The notes below the pieces were generated by a model. It had not been told where the DNA came from. It was given only the letters and a program-made list of their open reading frames with translations, and did not search any database. The translations under genes were made by a program, and so were the position numbers. This document shows, piece by piece, positions 43,563-51,403 of a DNA stretch of 64,000 nt. The stretch spans positions 62,001-126,000 of the forward strand of contig CABMPD010000003.1 in the NCBI GenBank assembly GCA_902388455.1, written 5' to 3'. The DNA comes from an uncultured Alistipes sp. GTDB lineage: Bacteria; Bacteroidota; Bacteroidia; Bacteroidales; UBA932. The stretch's first letter is position 1, and every line of letters begins with the position of its first letter.

Positions 43563-45242
43563 ATGGACAACGTACATCAGCGGTCGCTTCGGGCGCTGCT
43601 CGAATTCGCCTTTACACACTATCAGGACAAGCCCTTCCTGCACTTCATCGACGGGCCGGGCTACACCTACGGGGAATTTCACGCCAAGGCCCGCGAAATC
43701 GCGGAGCTCCTGGCCCGCTACGGCATCGGCCGCGGCTCCCTCGTGGGACTGCTCTCCCAGAACATGCCCAACTGGGGCGTAGCCTACTTCGCCACCGCCG
43801 CCTTCGGAGGCATCAGCGTCCCGATGCTGCCCGATTTTTCCGAAAGCGAGATCAAGCACATCCTCAAACATTCCGAGGCCAAAGCCCTCTTCGTCTCCCG
43901 CAAACTCCAGCACAAGGTCCTGCAGAAGGCCGTCGACCGCCTCGACGTGATCATCTGCCTCGACGATTTTTCCATAATCAAGGGAGAGCCGATAGCCTCC
44001 GAGCCCGCCCCCCTGCCCTCCGAAGAGGAGATCCAGCCCGATGACCTGGCCGCCATCATCTACACCTCCGGCACTACCGGCAGCTCCAAGGGCGTGATGC
44101 TCAGCCACCGCAACCTCTGCGCCAACCTCTGGTCCACCGAGGACGTCCGCCCGAGCTTCGACTGGGACGTGTGGCTGTCCCTGCTGCCCCTGTCCCACAC
44201 CCTCGAGTGCAGCATGTGCCTGCTACTCCCGATGCAGGCCGGAGCCAGCGTCAACTACATCGAGAAAGCCCCCACCCCCTCGATCCTGATGAGCGCCCTT
44301 GCCAAGGTGCGCCCCACCACGATATTGTCCGTACCCCTTATTATAGAAAAGGTATACCGCAGCGCCGTGCTGCCCAAGCTCACCGCCACACCCCTGCTCC
44401 GATTCATGCACAGGATACCGCCCCTGAGGAAAATGATGCACCGCAAGGCCGGGAAGCAGCTCTTCGAGAAATTCGGCGGCCGCATCCGCTTCTTCGGCAT
44501 CGGCGGCGCAAGGCTCGACCCGGAGGTGGAGCGCTTCCTGCTGGAGGCCCGCTTCCCCTACGCCATAGGCTACGGCCTCACCGAGACCTCGCCCCTCATC
44601 GCCGCCGCCACCCCCGACATGGTACGGCTAGGCTCCACCGGTCCGGTAGTCAAGGGCGTGACTCTCAGGCTGCTGGACAAGGACCCCAAGACCGGAGTCG
44701 GCGAGATCGCCGTCAAGGGAGACAATGTCACCCGCGGCTATTTCAAGAACCCCGAGGCCACAGCCGCCGCATTCACCGAGGACGGCTGGTTCAAGACCCG
44801 CGACCTGGGCCGCCTCGACCGCGACGGCTGGCTCTACATCAAGGGCCGCTCCTCCACCACCATCATCGGACCCAGCGGCGAGAACATCTACCCCGAGGAA
44901 GTCGAGAGCGTCATCAACAGCCACGAGATGGTCGCCGAGTCAGTCGTGACCTCCCGCAAGGGCCGCCTGACCGCCCTCGTCCACTTCGACTCCGAGAAGC
45001 TCAAGGCCTTCCTCGAGTCGACCGACGAACTCAAGCGCACCACACAGGAGAAACTCGAAAACCTCAAGAAAGAAGTCCTCGAGTATGTCAATCAGAAAGT
45101 CAGCAAATTCTCACGCATCAGTGAGATAGACCCCCAGGAAGAAGAGTTCGAGAAGACCGCCACCCACAAGATCAAGCGCTACCTCTACGACGGGTCCAAG
45201 ACTTCCGGCAAGTCCTCCAAGGACAGTAAGGGTTCAAAGTAG
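43563..45242 (+). CDS. Long-chain fatty-acid-CoA ligase (AMP-forming)
   Basis: A 559-residue ANL-superfamily enzyme activating fatty acids via an acyl-adenylate. The P-loop-like motif YTSGTTGSSKGVMLSHRN lies near residues 164-181. YGLTETSPLI forms the adenylate site, and the C-terminal hinge is GRLDRDGWLYIKGRSSTTII. A Ser/Lys-rich tail follows (GSKTSGKSSKDSKGSK). It is the third gene of the parE-plsC-fadD-like unit. Chain-length preference is not visible. Confidence 0.9.
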   Translation: MDNVHQRSLRALLEFAFTHYQDKPFLHFIDGPGYTYGEFHAKAREIAELLARYGIGRGSLVGLLSQNMPNWGVAYFATAAFGGISVPMLPDFSESEIKHILKHSEAKALFVSRKLQHKVLQKAVDRLDVIICLDDFSIIKGEPIASEPAPLPSEEEIQPDDLAAIIYTSGTTGSSKGVMLSHRNLCANLWSTEDVRPSFDWDVWLSLLPLSHTLECSMCLLLPMQAGASVNYIEKAPTPSILMSALAKVRPTTILSVPLIIEKVYRSAVLPKLTATPLLRFMHRIPPLRKMMHRKAGKQLFEKFGGRIRFFGIGGARLDPEVERFLLEARFPYAIGYGLTETSPLIAAATPDMVRLGSTGPVVKGVTLRLLDKDPKTGVGEIAVKGDNVTRGYFKNPEATAAAFTEDGWFKTRDLGRLDRDGWLYIKGRSSTTIIGPSGENIYPEEVESVINSHEMVAESVVTSRKGRLTALVHFDSEKLKAFLESTDELKRTTQEKLENLKKEVLEYVNQKVSKFSRISEIDPQEEEFEKTATHKIKRYLYDGSKTSGKSSKDSKGSK

Positions 45243-45284
45243 CCACTTTCAAGTAGCGGCTTTGAACATCTCACTCCTTCCGTT

Positions 45285-45310
45285 TTTTCTTGCCGATATC
45301 GGCAAGAAAA
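45285..45310. promoter_or_regulatory. 26-bp perfect palindrome, operator candidate
   Basis: TTTTCTTGCCGAT at 45285-45297 is followed directly by its exact complement at 45298-45310. It covers the -33 region of the promoter whose -7 box is at 45315. A palindrome this long over a promoter is a strong candidate for autoregulation by the downstream Fic protein, which has its own N-terminal helix-turn-helix. Confidence 0.75.
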
Positions 45311-45314
45311 TTAC

Positions 45315-45322
45315 TATATTTG
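45315..45322 (+). promoter_or_regulatory. -7 box of the second fic gene
   Basis: TATATTTG matches TAnnTTTG; transcription should start near 45329, leaving a leader of only 13-25 bases. A TTG at 45290-45292, inside the palindrome, lies 22 bases upstream and could serve as -33. Confidence 0.65.
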
Positions 45323-45341
45323 TCCAGTTATAAATGTTTCT

Positions 45342-46241
45342 ATGCCGATTGATATGGATTTCATCTCAGTAAAAGAATATGCCGCGTCCCACGGAATTGC
45401 AGAACGGACAGTACGTAATTATTGCGTTCAGGGTAAACTGCCCGGAGCATATTTAGTCGGAAAGACATGGAATATTCCGACAGAGGCACCGTTGCCATCC
45501 AGAAAGAATGCCCGAAGGAGGATTTCCCCGCTCCTGAATGCTTTACGCGAACAGAAAAACGGGAAAATTAAAGGCGGCATCTACCACAGAACTCAGATAG
45601 ACCTGACCTATAACTCCAACCACATAGAAGGCAGCCGCCTTACGAAAGAGCAGACGCGGTACATCTTCGAGACAAACACCATCGGCATTACCGACGGAGC
45701 GATCAATGTTGATGATATAATCGGGACTACCAACCACTTCCGATGCATCGACTTCATCATTGACCATGCCTGCGAGCCTCTCTCTGAGAGCATGATCAAA
45801 CTGTTGCACCGGCTGTTGAAATCAGGCACTTCCGATGCTTCAAAGTCATGGTTTGCCGTCGGAGAATATAAGCGTCTGCCGAATGAGGTCGGAGGGATGG
45901 AGACAGTTGCTCCCCAAAAAGTCGGAGCGGCTATACGTTCATTGCTAAAAGAGTATAAGGCAAAGCGCGACATTAAATTTGAGGACATACTCGACTTCCA
46001 TCAACGCTTCGAGTCCATACATCCGTTTCAGGACGGCAATGGACGCGTAGGGCGGCTTATCATGTTCAAAGAGTGCCTCAATTACGGAATCGTACCGTTC
46101 ATCATCACGGATGACCTGAAGATGTTCTACTACCGCGGTCTCAGGGAATGTCCACACGTTCCAGGGTACTTGACTGACACATGTCTGACAGCACAGGACA
46201 ACTACAAATCGGTACTGGACTACTTCAGGATCAAGTATTAA
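45342..46241 (+). CDS. Fic-domain protein with N-terminal helix-turn-helix
   Basis: A 299-residue protein. The N-terminal MerR/excisionase-like HTH is SVKEYAASHGIAERTVRNYC (about 9-28). The class II inhibitory motif SNHIEG lies at 92-97, and the Fic catalytic loop HPFQDGNGRVGR at 227-238 is complete. The ATG at 45354 (MDFISV) is an alternative start. The fusion of a DNA-binding head to an autoinhibited Fic enzyme suggests self-regulation through the 26-bp palindrome just upstream. The relation to the Fic protein at 13429 is moderate and centres on the active site. The target protein is unknown. Confidence 0.9.
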   Translation: MPIDMDFISVKEYAASHGIAERTVRNYCVQGKLPGAYLVGKTWNIPTEAPLPSRKNARRRISPLLNALREQKNGKIKGGIYHRTQIDLTYNSNHIEGSRLTKEQTRYIFETNTIGITDGAINVDDIIGTTNHFRCIDFIIDHACEPLSESMIKLLHRLLKSGTSDASKSWFAVGEYKRLPNEVGGMETVAPQKVGAAIRSLLKEYKAKRDIKFEDILDFHQRFESIHPFQDGNGRVGRLIMFKECLNYGIVPFIITDDLKMFYYRGLRECPHVPGYLTDTCLTAQDNYKSVLDYFRIKY

Positions 46242-46310
46242 TTGGCCCCACCACAAAGAGAACGGCTCCATAATGCCTACAGCAGGCACTGCTCCTGAAA
46301 AGGCCCGTTT

Positions 46311-46700
46311 ACTCCTTCCGAAGGAGTGGAATGTTGCACTTAAGCCGGTCGGCCTATAACGAAATCCAGATGGTAGTGGCAAAAGACCACTTCTCCCGGC
46401 ACCTTAACGAACTCACCTTCAGAAGGTGGGACGATTTCGCGGGAAAACTGCACACCTTCCGAAGGTGCGAAAGGCCGGAGCGGAAAGAAAACGCGGCTAC
46501 AGACACTGTGGCGGACATGGCGCGAATACTCACCTTCCGAAGGTGGGATGATTTCGCGGGAAACTGCACACCTTCCGAATGTGCGAAAGGCCGGAGCGGA
46601 AGGAAAACCAGGCTACAGACGCTGTGGCGGACATGGCAAGAATACTCACCTTCCAAAGGTGGGACGATTCCGCGGGGAAACTGCACACCTTCCTAAGGTG
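46311..46700. repeat. Tandem array of palindromic repeats (about 117-bp period)
   Basis: Fills most of the 524-base gap after the Fic gene. The palindrome CACCTTC-N-GAAGGTG occurs at 46413, 46453, 46531, 46569 (one arm mutated), 46647 and 46686. Spacing alternates at about 39 and 78 bp, so two palindromes make one unit of 116-118 bp repeated about 2.5 times. The material between them is also nearly identical (GATTTCGCGGG, AAAGGCCGGAGCGGAA, GGCGGACATGG). A related palindrome, ACTCCTTCCGAAGGAGT, stands at 46311-46327. Most central bases differ between copies. I see no credible gene. It resembles REP/BIME-type intergenic repeats. Confidence 0.85.
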
Positions 46701-46720
46701 CGAAAGGCCGGGAGAAGGAG

Positions 46721-46771
46721 GACGGCTACTTGACGGCTACTTGACGGCTACTTGACGGCTGACAGCTACTT
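46721..46771. repeat. 11-bp tandem repeat spanning the stop codon of the nucleotidase gene
   Basis: GACGGCTACTT occurs at 46721, 46732 and 46743, then a partial copy at 46754 and a variant GACAGCTACTT at 46761-46771. On the minus strand the unit contains AAGTAG, so the last codon and stop of the gene ending at 46766 are duplicated downstream several times. It probably arose by slippage. Confidence 0.85.
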
Positions 46772-47605
46772 GAAGTCGATGTCGAAGCGGCCGACCCATT
46801 CGCCCTGGGCTCCGGCCTGGACGACTACGACGTCACGGCCGACACGGTTCTTGTAGACGCGGTCGGTCTTGAGGAAGGTGTGGCTGTGGCCGCCGATGAT
46901 GATGTCGATGTTCTCGGAATCCTTGGCAAGGGCGACGTCGTTGGCCTGATCCGGATAGCCGGAGTAGCCAAGGTGGGAAAGGGCTATCACCAGGTCGCAT
47001 TTCTCCACATTCTTGAGGTAATCCGCCCATTTCTCTGCCGTGGCGAAGGCATCCATGTAGACAATTCCCTTCAGGTTCTGCCTGGCCACGAGGGTGCGGA
47101 GGGGTACGGTCAGGCCGAAGATACCTATCTTCCTGCCGGCCTTCTCCACTATCACGTAAGGCTTGACCAGGGGTTCCAGGGGCGTACCGGAGAAATCGTA
47201 GTTGGCGCAGACGGTCTGGAACTCAGCGTTGGAGAGACGGCGGGCGAGCTCGTCTACCCCGTTGTCGTACTCGTGATTGCCGATGGCCACGACCTCATAG
47301 CCGAGGGCGTTCATCACCTCCATTTCCAGGTCTCCCCCGAAGACGGTAAAATAGGGCGTACCCTGATTGTAGTCCCCGGCATCGACGATGAGCACATGAT
47401 CCTTGCCGTACTGGTCCAGCACCTGACGGAAATACTCGGCGCGTCGGTGAACGCCGCCTGTCCCGGCACCTCTGCCCACACGGACCTCCTCTATCTGGGA
47501 ATGGGTGTCATTGGTATGCAGAATCACCAGGTCCTGAGCGGTGAGAGCGGGTGCGGCAGCAAAGAGCAGAAGGGCGGCTGCCGCGGATATGATATTGTTC
47601 CTCAT
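46766..47605 (-). CDS. 5'-nucleotidase family metallophosphatase, N-terminal domain only
   Basis: A 279-residue exported protein from the ATG at 47605 (MRNNIIS); the frame to 47623 adds six residues. A signal peptide ends ALTAQ. The calcineurin-like motifs of UshA are complete: HTNDTHS, DAGDYNQG, GNHEYDNG, LSHLGYSG and GGHSHTF. The usual C-terminal substrate-binding domain is missing here and is encoded by the preceding gene. It hydrolyses nucleotides or similar phosphoesters in the periplasm, presumably with its split partner. The 3' end lies within an 11-bp tandem repeat. Confidence 0.88.
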   Translation of the reverse strand: MRNNIISAAAALLLFAAAPALTAQDLVILHTNDTHSQIEEVRVGRGAGTGGVHRRAEYFRQVLDQYGKDHVLIVDAGDYNQGTPYFTVFGGDLEMEVMNALGYEVVAIGNHEYDNGVDELARRLSNAEFQTVCANYDFSGTPLEPLVKPYVIVEKAGRKIGIFGLTVPLRTLVARQNLKGIVYMDAFATAEKWADYLKNVEKCDLVIALSHLGYSGYPDQANDVALAKDSENIDIIIGGHSHTFLKTDRVYKNRVGRDVVVVQAGAQGEWVGRFDIDFK

Positions 47606-47629
47606 TTTCATAACTTGAGTCATCTGTTT

Positions 47630-48379
47630 TTAGTCCTCGTCAATGATTACACGTCCGTCAGTCTTGTTCTCCAGCACCATCCCTGATTCGGAGAGTTCCT
47701 GCAGGTAGGCCACAGCCGCATCCCGCATGACTATGCCGGTGCGCTTGATGGAGACGGCCTCGCTGCCTATGTGGAAGCGGTCGCTGCCGTCGAGAAGGAA
47801 GTCAATCGTCACCAGATTGTACAGCCCGTCCTCCTCCAGGGGCTGTCCGCCGATCAGACAGTTCTCTATCTCCTTGTCCTCCACGATTATTCTCACTCCG
47901 CCCAGAGCCTCGAAACGCTCCCGCTCCGCGAAGTTCTCCAGAATCTCCCGCACGTCCTTGCCCTTCATCACGGCCACCACAACAGAGTTATTGAACGGCA
48001 GGGTGGAATAGATGTCGTAGACACGGACAGCACCCTTGGGGAAATTGCTGCGGATACCGCCCATGTTGGTCAGGGACATGGTCGGATAATCATTGTCTAT
48101 ATATGGCCGGGCGGCATGAATCAGCATGTCCGCCACCAGGTTGGTCAGGGCACTCTCCGGCTGGTCCTCCTGAATCTCCGCATTGGAATAAATCACCACT
48201 TTCATCAGAGGGGCCATCTGCTCCTCATGCTCAGCTACGATACGGTCGACAGGATACACGGTGGAACTCTCGTAAGTCGAATCCATGTGCACCCTCTGCC
48301 ACCGGTACTCGAAGTTCTGCGCTCCCAGAAAGGGGGATGAGAGCACAGCGGCAATAATCATGAACAAAAGTTTTCGCAT
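47630..48379 (-). CDS. 5'-nucleotidase C-terminal (substrate-binding) domain protein
   Basis: A 249-residue exported protein with signal peptide (about 1-20, FLGAQ). The rest corresponds to the UshA C-terminal domain: ESALTNLVADMLIHAA, MSLTNMGGIRSNFPKGAV (with the NxGGIR motif) and LPFNNSVVVAVMKGKDVREILEN. No metallophosphatase motifs are present. It is transcribed immediately before the matching catalytic-domain gene (24-base gap), so the two polypeptides together equal one normal 5'-nucleotidase, in swapped order. Confidence 0.88.
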   Translation of the reverse strand: MRKLLFMIIAAVLSSPFLGAQNFEYRWQRVHMDSTYESSTVYPVDRIVAEHEEQMAPLMKVVIYSNAEIQEDQPESALTNLVADMLIHAARPYIDNDYPTMSLTNMGGIRSNFPKGAVRVYDIYSTLPFNNSVVVAVMKGKDVREILENFAERERFEALGGVRIIVEDKEIENCLIGGQPLEEDGLYNLVTIDFLLDGSDRFHIGSEAVSIKRTGIVMRDAAVAYLQELSESGMVLENKTDGRVIIDED

Positions 48380-48382
48380 AAC

Positions 48383-49735
48383 TCAGTATTTTAGCCACTT
48401 CCAAATATCCTTCCACGAATATTTTGTACCGTGCATCAGGATACCGATACGATAAACCTTTCCGGAGAAGAACACAGCTATCAGGAAGGTAATCAGCAGC
48501 AGGCCGATGGAGAGCAGCAGCTCCCAGGTCTGGACGCAGCCCTCGAAGGGTACGCGGGCGAGCATCACCATCGGGGAGGTGAAGGGAATCATGGAGCCCC
48601 AGAAGGCCAGCTGGCTGTCTGGGTTCTGGAAGGCCTGGAGCATGAGCAGCAGACCGATGATGAGGGGAATGGTCACGGGCAGGACGAGCTGCTGGGTGTC
48701 GGCCTCGTTGTCCACTGCGGAACCGATAGCTGCGAAGAGGGAAGCGTACAGCAGGTAGCCGAGCACGAAGTAAATCAGGAAGCAGCCGATGATGAGGCCG
48801 AAGTTGACCTCCTTGATGGCCGAGAATACCTGTGCCATCTCGCTGTCGGAGGCCTGGGCCATCTCGGTTATCTGCTCGGTGCCCATGCCGGCCATCTGGG
48901 TCATCTGCTCCATGGCCTCGGGGTCTCCCATCAGTTCGGGGCCCATGGCGAGCTGGAAGCCGAAGACTATGGCCAGGGTCAGTATCACCCAGATGAAGAA
49001 CTGGGTGAGGGCCACGCTGGCCACGCCGAGAATCTTGCCTATCATCAGGTCGAAGGGCTTGACGGAGGAGACGATGACCTCGACTATCCTGTTGGACTTT
49101 TCGTTGATGACGCTGGTCATGACCATGTTGCCGAACATCGTCACGAACATGTAGATGACGAAGCCCATGATGAAAGAGATAGCCATGTTGATACCGAGTA
49201 TCGACTCACGGTCCTCGCCGTCCTCGCTGACGATGTAGGTGTTCAGGTCTACCTCGTGGCTGAGGTCCGCCTGTATCTGGTCGAAGTTCTCGATATTGTA
49301 CTGCTGGAGCTTGTAGCGCTCTATGATGCTGTTGACGTCATCCTTTATCGCATCGCTCACCTTGGCGTTAATCTGCTTGGCGGCGTAGGCGTCCACTTTC
49401 ACGTTGTTGGCTGTGTCCAGAGGGGAGACATACATCACGGCGTAGACTCCGAGGCTGTCGAGATGGTTCTTGATGAACTCGAGGTCAGTGTTGTCGGGGA
49501 GAATATACTCTATCGTCGCCCCGCTCTCGAGGGCCTGGGCCACGACACCGGAGTCATCGACCACCATCACCTTGTTGACGTCCTTGTCCCAGTCGGCCAT
49601 CATTATCAGAGAGGGCACGATCATCAGGGCAGCAAACAGGATAGGTGTGACGATAGTGGTGATTATAAATGATTTCTTCTTGACGCGGATAGAGAACTCA
49701 CGTCCCAGTACGAGTTGTATCTTCTTGAAGTCCAT
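48383..49735 (-). CDS. ABC-2-type transporter permease (NatB-like)
   Basis: A 450-residue membrane protein. One N-terminal helix (about 20-45) is followed by a large extracytoplasmic domain (about 60-180). A cluster of five or so helices follows from residue 180 on (AISFIMGFVIYMFVTMFGNMVM, FIWVILTLAIVFGFQLAM, IIGCFLIYFVLGYLLYASLFAAIG and others). It lies 1 base after its ATPase partner. Relatives export ions, peptides or antibiotics; the substrate is unknown. It is part of the long minus-strand run. Confidence 0.85.
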   Translation of the reverse strand: MDFKKIQLVLGREFSIRVKKKSFIITTIVTPILFAALMIVPSLIMMADWDKDVNKVMVVDDSGVVAQALESGATIEYILPDNTDLEFIKNHLDSLGVYAVMYVSPLDTANNVKVDAYAAKQINAKVSDAIKDDVNSIIERYKLQQYNIENFDQIQADLSHEVDLNTYIVSEDGEDRESILGINMAISFIMGFVIYMFVTMFGNMVMTSVINEKSNRIVEVIVSSVKPFDLMIGKILGVASVALTQFFIWVILTLAIVFGFQLAMGPELMGDPEAMEQMTQMAGMGTEQITEMAQASDSEMAQVFSAIKEVNFGLIIGCFLIYFVLGYLLYASLFAAIGSAVDNEADTQQLVLPVTIPLIIGLLLMLQAFQNPDSQLAFWGSMIPFTSPMVMLARVPFEGCVQTWELLLSIGLLLITFLIAVFFSGKVYRIGILMHGTKYSWKDIWKWLKY

Positions 49736-49736
49736 A

Positions 49737-50660
49737 TTACTTGCCCTCCCCTTTTACTAATTGGATGAAAATATCGTTCATGCTCGGTATCAGCTCGCGG
49801 TAGGACACCACGTCGATGCCGCTGCCGGCCAGTTCCGAGAGTATCTGAGCCGAAGGCGTACCCTTGGCCACGTCGTAGACGGCCCTGCGGATGTCCTTGT
49901 GCTCCACATCGAAGGCGAGGGAGAGCACCTGTGAGCCGGACAGTTCCACTGAAGCCTCCGAAGGACGGTAGAGCACCTCCACCTGGTTCTTGCCGTGCTC
50001 GCGGCGGATCTGCTCCACACCGCCGGTGACCACAAGGTTGGACTTGTTGATCAGGGCTATATTGTCGCACAGCTCCTCCACCGAGGCCATGTTGTGTGTC
50101 GAGAGGATGACTGTAGTGCCCTCATCCCTCATACGCAGGATCTCGTCGCGGATAAGCTGGGCGTTGACCGGATCAAAGCCGGAGAAAGGCTCGTCAAGAA
50201 TCAGCAGCTCGGGTCTGTGGAGGACGGTAGTGATGAACTGCACCTTCTGGGCCATACCCTTGGAGAGTTCCTCCACCTTCTTGTTCCACCAGCTCTCGAT
50301 GCCGAACTTCACGAACCATTTCTTGAGTTCGGTCATGGCCTGCTGGCGGCTGAGTCCCTTGAGACGGGCCAGATACATGGCCTGCTCCCCTACCTTCATC
50401 TTCTTGTAGAGGCCCCTCTCCTCGGGGAGGTAGCCGATGCGGTAGACGTCGTCAGGGACGACAGGGTTGCCGTTAAAGAGCACGATACCGGAATTGGGCA
50501 CCGTGATCTGGTTCATAATGCGGATGAGGGTGGTCTTGCCGGCACCGTTGGGGCCGAGCAGACCGAAGATAGTCCCCTTGGGGACTTCTATCGAGACATG
50601 GTTCAGGGCGGTGTACGTGCCGAACACCTTGACTATGTCCCTACAGGTTATCGTGTTCAT
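49737..50660 (-). CDS. ABC transporter ATP-binding protein (NatA-like)
   Basis: A 307-residue ATPase. Walker A GPNGAGKTT lies at about residues 37-45, the signature is LSKGMAQKVQF, and Walker B is LLILDEPFSGFDP, followed by a switch-like STHNMASVEE. A C-terminal extension of about 80 residues is typical of DUF4162-containing exporters. It pairs with the permease gene that follows directly. Confidence 0.92.
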   Translation of the reverse strand: MNTITCRDIVKVFGTYTALNHVSIEVPKGTIFGLLGPNGAGKTTLIRIMNQITVPNSGIVLFNGNPVVPDDVYRIGYLPEERGLYKKMKVGEQAMYLARLKGLSRQQAMTELKKWFVKFGIESWWNKKVEELSKGMAQKVQFITTVLHRPELLILDEPFSGFDPVNAQLIRDEILRMRDEGTTVILSTHNMASVEELCDNIALINKSNLVVTGGVEQIRREHGKNQVEVLYRPSEASVELSGSQVLSLAFDVEHKDIRRAVYDVAKGTPSAQILSELAGSGIDVVSYRELIPSMNDIFIQLVKGEGK

Positions 50661-50675
50661 ATTGTCTTGAAAATA

Positions 50676-51383
50676 CTATTCGAACTTGATGGATACCAGC
50701 TCCTGGGTGTGGTCCAGACGGCCCTTGCGGTCATATACCGCCTGCCTGATGCAGCCGATGCCGGCCGCGTACCAGGTCTCTATGCGCTCGGTCTTGGACA
50801 TCACCGTCTTGGTCACCTGCTCCTCCTTTATCAGGAAGCAGTCGAATGTACCGGCAGGGACGGTGATGCTCTTCTGCTCCGTCACCTGACGGTTCTGAGT
50901 GGAAAGGGTTGCGGATATCTTGCCTATTTTCACCTTGATGCACCCGTCAGGAATCGTGGTTCCGACCTTCATGCCGGCGGGGACGCTGCTGGCATCGCCC
51001 TTGGACATGATGTCCTGGACCTTCATCACCTTGCCCACGTCGCTCATGCGGGAGACGGTGCCTTCAGGACCTCCGACGGTGACCTCCATGGGGAGATTGC
51101 CGCCATTGTCATCGAAAAGTGGCTTGCCGTCGGCATCGTAGAAATACTGGTCGAATGTCACAGTACCCTTCGAGAGAGTGCCCTCGACTGCAGATACCTT
51201 CAATATAAAAGAGCCGGTACGGGCTCCGTCGGCGTCATAATTGACGTATTCCAGGGTCATGCCCTTGGTGATGGGGCAGTACCCCGACTTGTCGTAGTCC
51301 TGTGCAGAAACAGAATATCCGCCGGACAGCGCAAGGGCTGCGGCGGACATTGCTGCGAACATTGTAATGGTTCCTTTTTTCAT
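50676..51383 (-). CDS. Exported beta-rich protein (DUF3108/TapB-like)
   Basis: A 235-residue protein with a signal peptide (about 1-27, ending VSAQ). Alternating strands follow, including YCPITKGMTLEYVNYDADGARTGSFILKV, and near the end TVPAGTFDCFLIKEEQV then ERIETWYAAGIGCIRQAVYDRKGRL. The pattern VPAGTFDCxxI...WYAxGIGxV is what I associate with the DUF3108/TapB-type family. It lies 15 bases upstream of the ABC ATPase gene and probably shares the transcript. Function is unknown. Confidence 0.65.
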   Translation of the reverse strand: MKKGTITMFAAMSAAALALSGGYSVSAQDYDKSGYCPITKGMTLEYVNYDADGARTGSFILKVSAVEGTLSKGTVTFDQYFYDADGKPLFDDNGGNLPMEVTVGGPEGTVSRMSDVGKVMKVQDIMSKGDASSVPAGMKVGTTIPDGCIKVKIGKISATLSTQNRQVTEQKSITVPAGTFDCFLIKEEQVTKTVMSKTERIETWYAAGIGCIRQAVYDRKGRLDHTQELVSIKFE

Positions 51384-51403
51384 TGTCCGTTATGCTTTTA
51401 CCG

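Noticed and set aside
46331..46696. 121-aa frame across the repeat array
   Set aside because: The translated product merely repeats the palindromic DNA units; no start signal or family resemblance.
46413..46700. Possible CRISPR array
   Set aside because: Spacers between the dyads are not unique: they repeat with the unit. Spacing alternates and no cas genes are near.
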